Source: UBA4744 sp035282865 | GTDB taxonomy: Bacteria > Actinomycetota > Acidimicrobiia > Spongiisociales > UBA4744 | Length of the DNA stretch: 31,201 bases | Direction: 5' to 3' | Assembly (NCBI GenBank): GCA_035282865.1 | Contig: DATEVB010000104.1 | Coordinates: 1 to 31,201, forward strand | Shown: positions 23,807 to 30,694 of the stretch, one piece after another | Layout of the letters: each line of letters starts with the position of its first letter | Position numbering within the stretch: position 1 is the stretch's first letter | The notes under the pieces: model-generated | Database searches by the model: none | What the model saw: only the letters and a program-made list of their open reading frames with translations | Told to the model about the DNA's origin: nothing | Made by a program: the position numbers and the translations under genes

Positions 23807-23822
23807 TGACTACGCCGGGTCA
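23807..23822. promoter_or_regulatory. Possible operator before the tetR gene
   Basis: TGAC and GTCA flank 8 bases, directly upstream of a TATGCT hexamer (23824-23829) that could be the -10 element of the tetR operon. The arms are short, so this is a weak candidate for autoregulation. Confidence 0.25.
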
Positions 23823-23858
23823 CTATGCTCAAGCCCGCTGAACCCGGAGGAATCTATC

Positions 23859-24467
23859 GTGCCGCGCATTCGCGCCTCCAACATAGAAGAACACAAGGAA
23901 CTGACCCGCGGGCAGATTCTCGAGGCCGCCCAGGAGCTGTTCCAGGCCGAGGGATACCTCACGACATCCTTGGGGGACGTCGCCAATCGTATCGGGATCG
24001 GGCGGACGACGTTCTACGAGTACTTCGTAGACAAGGAAGATCTACTGTGCTCGCTGGTTGAGGCAACTCTGCCCCAGATCATCAGGGACATGATCGCTGC
24101 GGTGCCTCGCGAGGCGGGCCCGGCCGAACAACTCTCCGAGCTGGCCACCCGCATGGTCGAGTTTGTCTCATCTGATGCCATGCTGGGGAGGGTCCTCCAT
24201 ACGGACGCCTCGCGTCTCTCCCCATCTGCTCAGCTCAGGGTCCGGGCCACCCACAGCGAATTCGCCAACGAGTTCATGCGTATCTACATGGAGGGGGTCG
24301 GGTCCGGGGCGTTGCGGCCGTATCCGCCCGATCTCGCCGGCCGCTTCCTGCAAGACCTGATGATGTCGGCGGCGCGATCGCTCATTGCCCTCAAGGAACC
24401 AACCGATCGTCTCCCGGAGGTGACCAGGAGCATGGTCGACTTCATGCTGCACGGCCTCAGCGCCTGA
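23859..24467 (+). CDS. TetR-family transcriptional regulator
   Basis: A 202-residue regulator. The N-terminal DNA-binding domain covers about residues 17-63 (RGQILEAAQELFQAEGYLTTSLGDVANRIGIGRTTFYEYFVDKEDLL), with the recognition helix in GIGRTTFYEYF. The rest is the helical ligand-binding domain, with no recognisable ligand signature. The GTG at 23859 has CGGAGG 8 bases upstream and is preferred to the earlier in-frame ATG at 23730, which would run through the promoter region. It overlaps the amidohydrolase start by one base, so it likely controls that gene. Confidence 0.9.
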   Translation: MPRIRASNIEEHKELTRGQILEAAQELFQAEGYLTTSLGDVANRIGIGRTTFYEYFVDKEDLLCSLVEATLPQIIRDMIAAVPREAGPAEQLSELATRMVEFVSSDAMLGRVLHTDASRLSPSAQLRVRATHSEFANEFMRIYMEGVGSGALRPYPPDLAGRFLQDLMMSAARSLIALKEPTDRLPEVTRSMVDFMLHGLSA

Positions 24468-25666
24468 TGACCCGGCTGTTGTTTCAAGGGGGAAGCGTCT
24501 TCGACGCCACCGCGCCACCGGCGTCTGCCGATGTGCTCGTCGAGGGCGGACGTATCCTCCAGGTTGGATCCGGGCTCGATGGAGACCAGGCGATCGACTG
24601 CACCGGGCTCCACCTGTTGCCCGGTTTCTTCGACACCCACGTTCACGTCATGCTCAGTCACATCGACATGTGGAAGATGGTCCAGACCCCCTTCTCCTAC
24701 CGGTTCTTCGAGGCCGCCAAGAACCTCGAGGCGACCCTCCGGGCCGGGATCACCACGGTGCGGGAGGCGGGCGGGGCCGACCTGGGGGTCAAACAGGCGG
24801 TCAATGACGGCCTCATCAACGGACCGCGAATGCAGATCTCGCTCAACATGCTCAGCCAGACCGGAGGCCATGGCGACGGATGGATGGCCTCCGGCGCCAG
24901 TGTCGACCTGTTCCCCTCACACCCGGGCATGCCCGGGGCCATCGTCGACGGCGTCGTCGAGATGAGGCGCAAGGTGCGGGAGTTGGTCCGGGCCGGGGCG
25001 GATGTGATCAAGGTGGCCACCTCAGGAGGTGTGCTGTCGCCGCGGGATGAACCGACCCATGCTCACTTCCGTTTGGCTGAGCTCGAGGCCCTGGTTGAGG
25101 AGGCTACCGCGGCAGGGATCACTGTGATGGCACATGCCCAGGCAACCGCCGGGATCAAGAACGCCATCCAGGCCGGCATACGCTCCATCGAACACGGGGT
25201 CTACCTCGACGACGAGGCTATCGAGATGATGCTCGAGCGCGGCACGTTCCTCGTACCGACCCTGATTGCTCCCACCGGAGTCCTGCGGGCTGCCGAAGCG
25301 GGCGCGCAGATTCCGGAGGCATCCCTGGTGAAGGCTCGTGAGGTGATCGACGTACATCGAGATTCGTTCAGTAGAGCCGTGGCGGCGGGGGTGCAGATCG
25401 CGATGGGCACCGACACCGGGGTTACTCCCCACGGTGAGAATCTGGCGGAGTTAGCTCTCATGGTCCAGGGCGGGATGACTCCTCATCAAGCCCTGGTGGC
25501 TGCGACCCGTACTGCCGCCGAGCTGATGGGCCTCGAAGCCGAGCTGGGGACGCTGGAGCCCGGCAAGCGTGCCGATCTGGTCATGGTCGATGGGGACCCG
25601 TTCGATGTTGGGACGCTGCCCGACCGCATTGCGCAGGTGTGGAAGGAAGGCCGCCGGGTCGTGTGA
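24467..25666 (+). CDS. Metal-dependent amidohydrolase, prolidase-like
   Basis: A 399-residue amidohydrolase-superfamily enzyme of the imidazolonepropionase/Xaa-Pro dipeptidase-like group. Expected metal ligands are all present: His58 and His60 in FDTHVH, Lys182 in VIKVATSGG (likely the carboxylated bridging Lys), His223 in VMAHAQ, His243 in SIEHGVYL and Asp316 in MGTDTG. The end, LGTLEPGKRADLVMVDGDPFD, is the standard closing segment. The substrate is unknown; relatives cleave dipeptides or cyclic amides. It forms a two-gene operon with the TetR regulator (TGATG overlap), so expression probably responds to a small molecule. No signal peptide is seen, so it is cytoplasmic. Confidence 0.9.
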   Translation: MTRLLFQGGSVFDATAPPASADVLVEGGRILQVGSGLDGDQAIDCTGLHLLPGFFDTHVHVMLSHIDMWKMVQTPFSYRFFEAAKNLEATLRAGITTVREAGGADLGVKQAVNDGLINGPRMQISLNMLSQTGGHGDGWMASGASVDLFPSHPGMPGAIVDGVVEMRRKVRELVRAGADVIKVATSGGVLSPRDEPTHAHFRLAELEALVEEATAAGITVMAHAQATAGIKNAIQAGIRSIEHGVYLDDEAIEMMLERGTFLVPTLIAPTGVLRAAEAGAQIPEASLVKAREVIDVHRDSFSRAVAAGVQIAMGTDTGVTPHGENLAELALMVQGGMTPHQALVAATRTAAELMGLEAELGTLEPGKRADLVMVDGDPFDVGTLPDRIAQVWKEGRRVV

Positions 25667-25844
25667 GCTGGAGAGCCGCGCGGGGAACGCACAGGCACAA
25701 CAACCGGTAGTCAGCAGGATGGCCTCGACCTTGGCCCTCATGCACATCTCGCATGGCCGATCAAGCGCCTCCCCGGACAGGTCGCCCGTTGGGCCGACCA
25801 ACGGCTAGCGACGAAGGCCCTTCCCGTTGCGCCGGGCACGCCGA
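25667..25844. other. Gap with no supported gene
   Basis: Part of the ~520-base stretch between the amidohydrolase and nrtR. A minus-strand frame here (from 25801) encodes a Cys-containing peptide (PCEMC, then CCAC) but runs deep into the amidohydrolase gene and has no good start. I see no terminator, tRNA or clear promoter. Confidence 0.5.
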
Positions 25845-26150
25845 TCAGCCGGCCAGGGGAGAGAGAAACCGGTTGCGGGAGGAGGTCAGCAGATCAACAG
25901 GGGAATCACGGCGCTCGATGTGAACCTCACCGGACCCGATCAACTCGCCGATTCGGCGGGCTTGAGACTTCACGTCGTCCCAACGGCGCCCAGGCCAGGG
26001 GCCGAGCGGCGCGACGGTGACCGTCAATCGATCGTCCAACTTGCCCGGGTCCCAAACCCCGACCACCGCTGGCACCACGTTGCGCGTCCTTTCTCGCGTC
26101 AACGCCTCCATGACAGCCGGCAGCCGTCGGCTGCGTACCCGGCGGGACAT
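25845..26150 (-). CDS. Possible small protein of unknown function
   Basis: An open frame in the gap, divergent from nrtR. From ATG at 26150 it gives 101 residues; from ATG at 26111, 88 residues. The text is balanced and protein-like (VVPAVVGVWDPGKLDDRLTV, then RRWDDVKSQARRIGELIGSG), with G/C mostly at third codon positions as in neighbours. The frame stays open leftward until 25845 and also runs rightward antisense to nrtR, so it might be a shadow there, but the part listed here has no overlapping gene. No family, Shine-Dalgarno sequence or -10 hexamer is recognised. Confidence 0.35.
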   Translation of the reverse strand: MSRRVRSRRLPAVMEALTRERTRNVVPAVVGVWDPGKLDDRLTVTVAPLGPWPGRRWDDVKSQARRIGELIGSGEVHIERRDSPVDLLTSSRNRFLSPLAG

Positions 26151-26173
26151 CGAAGGCGGCTGGTGTTGGGCCC

Positions 26174-26179
26174 TAGAGT
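26174..26179 (+). promoter_or_regulatory. -10 hexamer for nrtR
   Basis: TAGAGT, 7 bases before the ATG at 26187, with no Shine-Dalgarno sequence between, consistent with a leaderless transcript. Confidence 0.4.
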
Positions 26180-26186
26180 CTTCCCC

Positions 26187-27113
26187 ATGAAGGGCACGTC
26201 CGTCGCAATCGACCTCGAGGCCGTCATCCTCGCCGTCAGCGATGACGTGCCCCGCATCATCACCCTCGACCGCGGCGGCCGCCCCGCTCTGCCGTCCGGC
26301 CCCCTCGACCCGGGCCGGGACCGAACATTGGAACTTGGCTTGCGGCGCTGGGTGCTCGAGCAAACGGGACTCGAGGTCGGGTACGTCGAACAGCTCTATA
26401 CGTTTGGTGACCAGTTCCGAGATCCGTCCGAACAGACCGGCGGCGCCAGGCTCCTGTCGATCGCCTACTTGGCCCTCGTGCGTGAAGAGCAACCTTCGGT
26501 CGGAGCCGTTTGGCAGGCGGTGTACAGCTTCCTGCCCTGGGAGGACCGACGGTCGGGTCCTCACGAAGGCTTGAGTGAGCAGATCGCTCCAGCCGTCGAG
26601 CAGTGGTTGGCCGGCGATGGCGCTTCCCGTGAAGAACGGGCGAGGATCGCCTTGGCCCGGGACGGAACGCCTTGGGATCCTGTGAGGGTTCTGGACCGCT
26701 ACGAATTGCTCTACGAACTCGGTCTGGTACCGGAGAAATACCGCGACCGTAATGAGCGCGAGCCTCAGGACGATCTGGTTGCGGCCCAGTCGATGGCGGC
26801 CGACCACCGGAGGGTTTTGGCCACTGCCCTGGGGCGGGTTCGGGGCAAGCTCACCTACCGGCCGGTGGTCTTCGAGCTGCTTCCCGAGAGGTTCACCCTC
26901 GGCCAGTTGCAGGGCGTGGTCGAAGCGCTCTCCGGAGTGCGGTTCCACAAGCAGAACTTCCGGCGGTTGGTCGACCGGGCCGGGTTGGTCGAAGGGATCG
27001 GTGAGCTGGACGCTCATACGGGCGGCAGGCCGGCCGAGTTGTATCGCTTCCGTCGTGAGGTCGTCGTCGAGCGCCCTCGACCCGGGGTGGGTCTGCCGGG
27101 TCTTCGCAGCTGA
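26187..27113 (+). CDS. nrtR: NrtR-type regulator of NAD synthesis (Nudix + winged helix)
   Basis: A 308-residue protein. The N-terminal Nudix-like domain (about 7-115) has a degenerate Nudix box: RRWVLEQTGL stands where REUXEEXGU is expected, and the Glu positions at 46, 55 and 59 are Arg, Trp and Gln. Catalysis is therefore unlikely, while ligand binding (ADP-ribose in studied NrtR) may remain. The C-terminal winged helix (about 217-292) is clear: KLTYRPVVFELLPERFTLGQLQ, HKQNFRRLVDRAGLVEG, then GGRPAELYRF. Directly upstream of nadA-B-C, it is the probable repressor of NAD synthesis. A middle segment (about 120-210) makes it longer than typical NrtR. The frame opens at 25827, but the start at 26187 is where the Nudix domain begins and follows a -10 hexamer. 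Confidence 0.85.
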   Translation: MKGTSVAIDLEAVILAVSDDVPRIITLDRGGRPALPSGPLDPGRDRTLELGLRRWVLEQTGLEVGYVEQLYTFGDQFRDPSEQTGGARLLSIAYLALVREEQPSVGAVWQAVYSFLPWEDRRSGPHEGLSEQIAPAVEQWLAGDGASREERARIALARDGTPWDPVRVLDRYELLYELGLVPEKYRDRNEREPQDDLVAAQSMAADHRRVLATALGRVRGKLTYRPVVFELLPERFTLGQLQGVVEALSGVRFHKQNFRRLVDRAGLVEGIGELDAHTGGRPAELYRFRREVVVERPRPGVGLPGLRS

Positions 27114-27153
27114 GTTGTCGGTATCTCGCCGGGCGGTAGTATTCGACTCCCAC

Positions 27154-27177
27154 TATGATATGCTCTATATGAGCATA
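27154..27177 (+). promoter_or_regulatory. nadA promoter with NrtR-type operator palindrome
   Basis: A TATGAT hexamer (27154-27159) is followed at once by TATGCTCTATATGAGCATA (27159-27177), a perfect inverted repeat with 7-base arms and a 5-base centre. The nadA ribosome-binding site AAGGA overlaps its right end. A repressor bound here would cover the transcription start. The neighbouring nrtR is the obvious candidate. Confidence 0.7.
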
Positions 27178-27191
27178 AGGAGCCATCCACA

Positions 27192-28163
27192 GTGACCTAC
27201 ACCCTCGACCACCCCACCTTGGTCCGTCTGGCCGGCCTCATCCCTGAGGCCGAGCTCATGGCCAACGAGAGCCTGCTGGCCGAAATCGAGTATCTCAAGG
27301 CGGAACGAAATGCCGTCGTCCTGGCGCACAACTACATGACCCCGGACATCTATCACGCTGTCGCCGACTTGAAAGGCGACTCGCTGGCCCTGGCCCGATT
27401 GGCAGCCGAAACCGGGGCCGATGTCATCGTCATGGCGGGAGTGCATTTCATGGCCGAGACGGCCAAGATCATCAATCCAGACAAGACGGTGTTGATTCCC
27501 GACCTCGCAGCCGGTTGTTCACTCGCCGAGGCCATCACCGCAGCCGACGTACGGGCGCTGAGACGACGCTATCCGGGCGTGCCCGTTGTCACCTACGTCA
27601 ATACGTCGGCCGAGGTGAAGGCGGAGTCGGATGTGTGCTGCACCTCATCGAACGCGGTAGAGGTCGTTGAGTCGCTCGGAACCGATCGGGTGATCTTTCT
27701 GCCCGATGAGTATCTCGGCAAGTATGTGGCCTCCCAGACCGAGGTCGAGATTTTGCTTTGGCAGGGCCACTGCATGGTTCATGAACGGTTCACCGCTGAA
27801 GAGCTGCGTGGCTACCGACGGGATAACGAGGGCATCAAGATCATTGCCCACCCCGAGTGCCCTCCCGACGTTCTGGCCGAAGCCGACTTCGTCGGTTCTA
27901 CGTCGGGGATGATCAACTGGGTCGACTCTCACCGACCGCCGCGCGTAGTGATGGTGACCGAATGCTCGATGAGTGACAACGTTGCGGCCGGATTGCCCGA
28001 CGTGGACTTTGTGCGCCCCTGCAACCTGTGCCCGCACATGAAGCGGATCACACTTGCCAACATCCGCGATGCGTTGCTCTACCTTCGTCACGAAGTGACA
28101 GTGCAACCGGAGGTCACGGCCCGGGCACGCCGGGCGGTCGAGCGAATGCTGGAGATTTCATGA
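27192..28163 (+). CDS. nadA: Quinolinate synthase NadA
   Basis: NadA (323 residues) condenses iminoaspartate with dihydroxyacetone phosphate to quinolinate, using a [4Fe-4S] cluster. The three cluster cysteines expected for the family are visible: Cys109 in AAGCSLAEA, Cys194 in GHCMVHERF, and Cys277 or 280 in RPCNLCPHMKRI. Other motifs are VVLAHNYMTPDIYHAVAD, GVHFMAETAKI, VVTYVNTSAEVKAESD and GSTSGMINWV. The start is GTG at 27192, with AAGGA 10 bases upstream, near but outside the operator palindrome. It begins the nadA-B-C operon. Confidence 0.97.
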   Translation: MTYTLDHPTLVRLAGLIPEAELMANESLLAEIEYLKAERNAVVLAHNYMTPDIYHAVADLKGDSLALARLAAETGADVIVMAGVHFMAETAKIINPDKTVLIPDLAAGCSLAEAITAADVRALRRRYPGVPVVTYVNTSAEVKAESDVCCTSSNAVEVVESLGTDRVIFLPDEYLGKYVASQTEVEILLWQGHCMVHERFTAEELRGYRRDNEGIKIIAHPECPPDVLAEADFVGSTSGMINWVDSHRPPRVVMVTECSMSDNVAAGLPDVDFVRPCNLCPHMKRITLANIRDALLYLRHEVTVQPEVTARARRAVERMLEIS

Positions 28164-29692
28164 TCCGGCGAGTGGACGCCCCGCTGGTGGTTGGGTCCGG
28201 CGTAGCCGGGCTAACCGTGGCCCTTGCCCTCCCCAAAGCCTATGTCATCACCACCGACCATCTGGGTGGGGGCGGCTCTACGCCCCTCGCCCAGGGTGGC
28301 GTTGCCGTCGCCATAGGACCCGATGACGGGCCGGCGCTCCACGCCGCGGACACCGTGGCCGTCGCCGGAGGCCTGGCGGAGGAATCGGCGGTTGAGTGCC
28401 TGGTCGAGGATGGTCCTGATGCCATCCGGCGCTTGCTCGCTCGCGGAGCTGAGTTCGACCGCAATCCGGACGGAACCATGCTGCTGGGCCGTGAGGCAGG
28501 GCACAAACGCAACCGCATCGTGCACGCCGACGGAGACGCCACCGGAGCTGAATTGGCGCGCGTTCTCATCGCCGCCGCCCGGGCTTCGGATCGAATCCGG
28601 ACGATCGAGCACACGAAGGTTGTCGATCTGGTCATGAGCGACAAACGGGTGGTGGGCATCGTGGCGGTTGCCGCCGGCAACCGCGCCATCATCCTGGCCC
28701 CGGCGGTCGTGCTGGCCACCGGAGGAATAGGCCACCTCTACGATCGGACAACCAACCCCGCCGGAGTGGCCGGAGACGGTATCGCCATGGCCGCCCGGGT
28801 CGGAGCCGATCTCATCGATCTCGAGTTTGTGCAGTTTCATCCCACGGCATTGGCCGGCGGCGGAGATCCCATGCCGCTGTTGACCGAGGCTCTCCGGGGT
28901 GGAGGTGCGACGGTGATCAACGGAGACGGTCTGCGCTTCATGACCGGGGTCCACCCGGACGCCGAACTCGCTCCTCGTGACGTGGTGGCTCGCGCCATCT
29001 GGCGCCGATTGCGGTCCGGCGAGCAGGTATTCCTCGACGGTCGGCGACAGCCGGGCCGGCAGTTCGCCGAGCGGTTCCCGACGGTGTTCTCCCTGGCCAT
29101 GGAACGAGGCCTCGATCCCCGGCGCGATCCGTTGCCGGTGTCTCCTGCGGCGCACTACTTCATGGGCGGCGTGGCGGTCGACACCGGTGGGCGTACCTCC
29201 GTTCCCGGACTATGGGCGGTCGGGGAAGTGTCATCGACTGGAGTCCACGGTGCGAACCGGCTGGCCTCCAACAGCCTGCTGGAAGGTCTGGTGTTTGGCG
29301 ACCGGGCGGCGCGAGACGTGGCGGCCTGGCACCCTGATCCGCCGGCGGAGTTGGCGGTTCCCAGGGACGCACTCACTGCTGTGCCTCAAGTGCCCGCCGA
29401 CCTGGCCGACCTCCGTCGGCTCATGTGGGCCCATGTGGGAGTTGAGCGCAGTGGCGAAGGTCTAGAGGCCTTCCTCGGTGCCGTCGGAGAACTGGATCTG
29501 AACGGAACGATCGACGGTCGTAACGCTGAGCTGGTGGCCACATTGGTGGCCGGAGCTGCTCTTCGGCGTACCGAGTCGCGCGGAGCCCATTTCCGAACCG
29601 ATCATCCATCACCGGACCCACGGCAGGCCTGCCGGGCGCGGGTGGCGCTCGATCCGGACCTCCTGTCGATCTCGATGGAACACGTTGCCTGA
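28160..29692 (+). CDS. nadB: L-aspartate oxidase NadB
   Basis: NadB (510 residues) oxidises aspartate to iminoaspartate with FAD and hands it to NadA. The FAD loop is VVGSGVAGLTVAL near residues 10-22. Other succinate dehydrogenase/fumarate reductase-like features are GGSTPLAQGGVAVA, HADGDATGAELARVL, VLATGGIGHLYDRTTNP, FVQFHPTALAGGGDP, HYFMGGVAVDTGGRTSVPGL and HGANRLASNSLLEGLVFG. ATG at 28160 makes an ATGA overlap with nadA, and GGAG lies before it; the earlier in-frame ATG at 28028 lies inside nadA. Confidence 0.97.
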   Translation: MIRRVDAPLVVGSGVAGLTVALALPKAYVITTDHLGGGGSTPLAQGGVAVAIGPDDGPALHAADTVAVAGGLAEESAVECLVEDGPDAIRRLLARGAEFDRNPDGTMLLGREAGHKRNRIVHADGDATGAELARVLIAAARASDRIRTIEHTKVVDLVMSDKRVVGIVAVAAGNRAIILAPAVVLATGGIGHLYDRTTNPAGVAGDGIAMAARVGADLIDLEFVQFHPTALAGGGDPMPLLTEALRGGGATVINGDGLRFMTGVHPDAELAPRDVVARAIWRRLRSGEQVFLDGRRQPGRQFAERFPTVFSLAMERGLDPRRDPLPVSPAAHYFMGGVAVDTGGRTSVPGLWAVGEVSSTGVHGANRLASNSLLEGLVFGDRAARDVAAWHPDPPAELAVPRDALTAVPQVPADLADLRRLMWAHVGVERSGEGLEAFLGAVGELDLNGTIDGRNAELVATLVAGAALRRTESRGAHFRTDHPSPDPRQACRARVALDPDLLSISMEHVA

Positions 29693-30540
29693 TGCCGGAC
29701 AGCCCGCACCCTCTCATGTACCGCCCGCTCCTCGAAGCGGCGCTACGCGAGGACCTGGGCGGTCTGGGCGACCTGACCACCGACGGGGTCGTCGAACCGG
29801 CCGCGGTGGCCCGGGCGGAGTTGGTCGCACGCTCTTCGGGCAGGATCGCCGGTTTGGGCATCGCTCTCGATGTGTTCACGTTGGTCGACCCGGCGGTACA
29901 CCGTCAACTCCGACTAGGCGACGGAGCCGACGTCCGATCAGGAGATGTGCTGGCAACCGTAGCGGGACCGGCTCGGGCCATCCTGACCGGCGAGCGGACT
30001 TCCCTCAATCTGCTGGGTCATCTGTCAGGGATAGCCACCGCTACTCGCCGGCTCGTTGAGTCAATCGACGGTACTGGTGCCGTAATCGCCGACACTCGCA
30101 AGACCACGCCCGGCATGCGGGCGCTAGAGAAGTACGCGGTTCGAATAGGTGGAGGCAAGAATCACCGGTACGGCCTGGCGGATGCTGTGCTGATCAAGGA
30201 CAACCATCTGGCGGTTGCCGGTGGTATCCGGGTGGCCGTCGAGCGAGTCCGCCGGCATATCGGCCACACCATCAAGGTCGAAGTCGAGGTAGACGATCTC
30301 GACCAACTAGCGGAAGCTCTTGAAGTGGGGGTCGAGGCGGTGCTCCTCGACAACATGACGCCCGATGAGATCCGCAGGGCGGTCGAGATCGTCGACGGGC
30401 GGGTCATTGTCGAAGCTTCCGGAGGTATCACACTCGAGTCGGCGGCCGCGGTCGCCGCCGCCGGCGTCGATGTGCTTTCCGTCGGTTGGATCACCCACAG
30501 CGCCCCTGCTCTGGACGTTGCTCTCGACATGTCGGCCTGA
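29692..30540 (+). CDS. nadC: Nicotinate-nucleotide pyrophosphorylase (carboxylating)
   Basis: NadC (282 residues) converts quinolinate and PRPP to nicotinate mononucleotide with loss of CO2. The N-terminal ALREDLGGLGDLTTD, the ILTGERTSLNLLGHLSGIAT segment, IADTRKTTPGMRALEKYAVRIGGGKNHRYGL and AVLIKDNH are diagnostic. The ending VDVLSVGWITHSAPALDVALDM is standard. The start shares one base with the nadB stop (TGATG). It is the last gene of the nad operon; only a short GC hairpin follows. Confidence 0.97.
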   Translation: MPDSPHPLMYRPLLEAALREDLGGLGDLTTDGVVEPAAVARAELVARSSGRIAGLGIALDVFTLVDPAVHRQLRLGDGADVRSGDVLATVAGPARAILTGERTSLNLLGHLSGIATATRRLVESIDGTGAVIADTRKTTPGMRALEKYAVRIGGGKNHRYGLADAVLIKDNHLAVAGGIRVAVERVRRHIGHTIKVEVEVDDLDQLAEALEVGVEAVLLDNMTPDEIRRAVEIVDGRVIVEASGGITLESAAAVAAAGVDVLSVGWITHSAPALDVALDMSA

Positions 30541-30568
30541 CTGAGACCAGGTCGGTGCACGGCGCGGC

Positions 30569-30582
30569 CCCGGACCACCGGG
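30569..30582 (+). terminator. Weak hairpin after nadC
   Basis: CCCGG and CCGGG flank the loop ACCA, 28 bases after the nadC stop, without a T-tract. It may be part of the operon end but is short. Confidence 0.2.
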
Positions 30583-30694
30583 CAATTCACATGAGAGAGC
30601 CCTGATGGTCCCCCCGGAGTATGCCGATAGCACTCGTGGCAGAATGACGGTGGGAAATCCCCGGCCGGGCATCCCGGGTGGGAGCGGAGGCTCC

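Noticed and set aside
23806..23829. TTGACT and TATGCT as a -35/-10 pair for tetR.
   Set aside because: The spacing is 12 bases, too short for a normal promoter; only TATGCT was kept as a possible -10.
25451..25801. Minus-strand Cys-containing frame (PCEMC, then CCAC) after the amidohydrolase.
   Set aside because: More than half lies antisense to the amidohydrolase, it has only a TTG start without signals, and the Cys pattern matches no family I know.
26151..27017. Minus-strand frame continuing from the possible small gene through nrtR.
   Set aside because: It is antisense to the clear Nudix/winged-helix gene and has no family features; only the part outside nrtR was kept as a weak candidate.
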